NCBI GenBank assembly: GCA_963844325.1
Contig: CAWJNV010000002.1
Location: 3,224,001 to 3,288,000, forward strand
DNA: 64,000 nucleotides
Reading direction: 5' to 3'
Origin: CADCTQ01 sp963844325
GTDB lineage: Bacteria; Bacteroidota; Bacteroidia; Cytophagales; 172606-1
Notes under the pieces: model-generated
The model's database searches: none
What the model saw: the letters and a program-made list of their open reading frames with translations, nothing else
Told to the model about the DNA's origin: nothing
Made by a program: the position numbers and the translations under genes
In this document: piece by piece, positions 63,262-64,000 of the stretch
How the letters are laid out: each line of letters begins with the position of its first letter
Position numbering within the stretch: position 1 is the first letter of the stretch

Positions 63262-63480
63262 ATGGATACGACCGAAAAAGAAATCATGGCGCACCTGCAC
63301 AATCTTCCCGAAGGGTTGAAAAAGGAAGTGCTGCACTACGTTGCCTTCCTCAGCGATAAATATGCACCTGCCCGGGAGGAGCCGAAACGCTATAAGCGGA
63401 AGTTTGGCAGCGCGGCAGGTAAATACAAAATGACCCCTGACTTCAACGAACCCCTGGACGACTTTAAAGAGTACATGTAA
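63262..63480 (+). CDS. DUF2281 family antitoxin (VapB-like)
   Basis: This 72-residue protein begins MDTTEKEIMAHLHNLPEGLK, then KEVLHYVAFLSDKYA, the DUF2281 pattern of antitoxins that pair with PIN-domain toxins. A basic middle (RYKRKFGSAAGKYKMTPDF) and a short acidic end (FNEPLDDFKEYM) follow. The stop codon overlaps the PIN gene start by one base (TAATG), so the two are translationally coupled. Confidence 0.88.
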   Translation: MDTTEKEIMAHLHNLPEGLKKEVLHYVAFLSDKYAPAREEPKRYKRKFGSAAGKYKMTPDFNEPLDDFKEYM

Positions 63481-63875
63481 TGCAACTCCTGATCGACACG
63501 CAGATATTCATCTGGTTCATATCGGGTGCGCCTGAGTTGAAGCCAACCATTAAACGATTGGTAGAAGATGAAAACACCCGAGTATTCATCAGCATCGCCA
63601 GTTTGTGGGAAATTTCGATCAAAACTGCACTGGGAAAACTTGATATGCGCGGTGACTATGAATCAGTAATTGATGATGTTACCGGGAACGATATGGACAT
63701 ATTGCCGATCAGTTTTGCCCATACAGTTCAGCAGCATAAACTACCGTTCTACCACAAAGACCCCTTTGACCGGATCATCGTAGCGCAGGCAATCGTAGAA
63801 AAACTCGACTTGGTGAGCAGTGATGCGGTTTTCGAGCAATACCTTGCCGGCAAGGGGCCGAACCGGATATGGTGA
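63480..63875 (+). CDS. PIN-domain toxin (VapC-like)
   Basis: This 131-residue protein has a PIN domain with the four acidic residues of the family: the Asp in LLIDTQIFIW (D6), the Glu in ASLWEISIKTALGKL, and the Asp residues in KDPFDRIIVAQA and the SSDAVF region. PIN toxins cleave tRNA or rRNA with Mg2+. Together with the DUF2281 antitoxin gene it forms a two-gene type II toxin-antitoxin module. The gene is translationally coupled to its antitoxin. Length is normal for the class. Confidence 0.93.
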   Translation: MQLLIDTQIFIWFISGAPELKPTIKRLVEDENTRVFISIASLWEISIKTALGKLDMRGDYESVIDDVTGNDMDILPISFAHTVQQHKLPFYHKDPFDRIIVAQAIVEKLDLVSSDAVFEQYLAGKGPNRIW

Positions 63876-63930
63876 AAAGGAGCAGAATGCTTGTGCCAAT
63901 GTAAAAACACCCCACCACGCACCCTCACCC

Positions 63931-64000
63931 ATGAAAACACCCGAAGAATGCGAAAACATGGCCGACATCCGCAGGGAGATCGATGACCTGGACGCGCAGG
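63931..64000 (+). CDS. Chorismate mutase/PchB-like protein, 5' end only
   Basis: The window ends 70 bases into this gene. The visible start MKTPEECENMADIRREIDDL then DAQ fits the first helix of AroQ-type chorismate mutases and the related isochorismate pyruvate lyase PchB (the usual opening is IRxEIDxLDxQ). No more can be said because the active-site residues lie beyond the edge. Confidence 0.7.
   Translation, partial: MKTPEECENMADIRREIDDLDAQ

Overview
The window is a chromosomal stretch of a GC-rich member of the Bacteroidota, probably Cytophagales or Chitinophagales. The evidence is a type IX secretion sorting tail (13038-14282), a hybrid two-component system of the polysaccharide-sensing type (14593-18756), a carboxypeptidase-regulatory/TonB-plug protein (52451-56029), the long two-part form of IspG, promoter -7 elements of the TAnnTTTG type, and no Shine-Dalgarno pattern. 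I see no rRNA, tRNA, CRISPR array or insertion sequence.

Layout. 1-5 kb: an MlaE/MlaF lipid-transport pair, an SDR enzyme and ispG. 5-13 kb: small conserved proteins, an endonuclease/exonuclease/phosphatase-family protein, a TIR-TPR protein and a three-gene DinB/methyltransferase/lipoprotein cluster. 13-26 kb: an S74/T9SS surface protein, the hybrid sensor, an SMP-30 lactonase, an alpha-glucan phosphorylase whose cofactor lysine is replaced, EF-P, and a GH78 rhamnosidase. 26-31.5 kb: an AT-rich island with an LRR-Roc-COR-TIR-ATPase giant protein (split by one in-frame TGA) and an HNH nuclease. 31.8-48 kb: carbohydrate genes (ChbG-type deacetylase, nucleoside and sugar permeases, PhyH dioxygenase, Gfo/Idh/MocA dehydrogenase, PfkB kinase, acyltransferase) plus a regulator/aldo-keto reductase/PLP decarboxylase group. 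47.7-50 kb: three tandem collagen-like lipoprotein paralogues. 50-59.7 kb: GH43, TonB-plug protein, cupin, aldo-keto reductase, GMC oxidoreductase. 59.9-62 kb: a second AT-rich defence island, a two-gene Septu-like ATPase/HNH pair. 62-64 kb: an XRE regulator, two type II toxin-antitoxin modules and the start of a chorismate mutase-like gene.

Two themes stand out. First, there are two different Septu-like ATPase plus HNH modules. In one, the ATPase is fused behind LRR, Roc GTPase, COR and TIR domains, an architecture that looks like an NLR/ROCO-style sensor joined to a Septu-style effector. A TIR-TPR protein sits elsewhere in the window.

Second, about sixteen intergenic regions carry the same kind of structure: short degenerate words (for example CCAATGA, GAGTTTAT, CAGCCATTCAACCATA, GTTCGTT, AACAGTGAACAG) repeated in tandem, usually followed by a short spacer and then the same words in reverse complement. 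The word differs from locus to locus but the architecture does not. Arms often abut start codons or overlap stop codons, and one word run appears inside the ispG coding frame. I regard this as a genome-wide element class rather than ordinary terminators.
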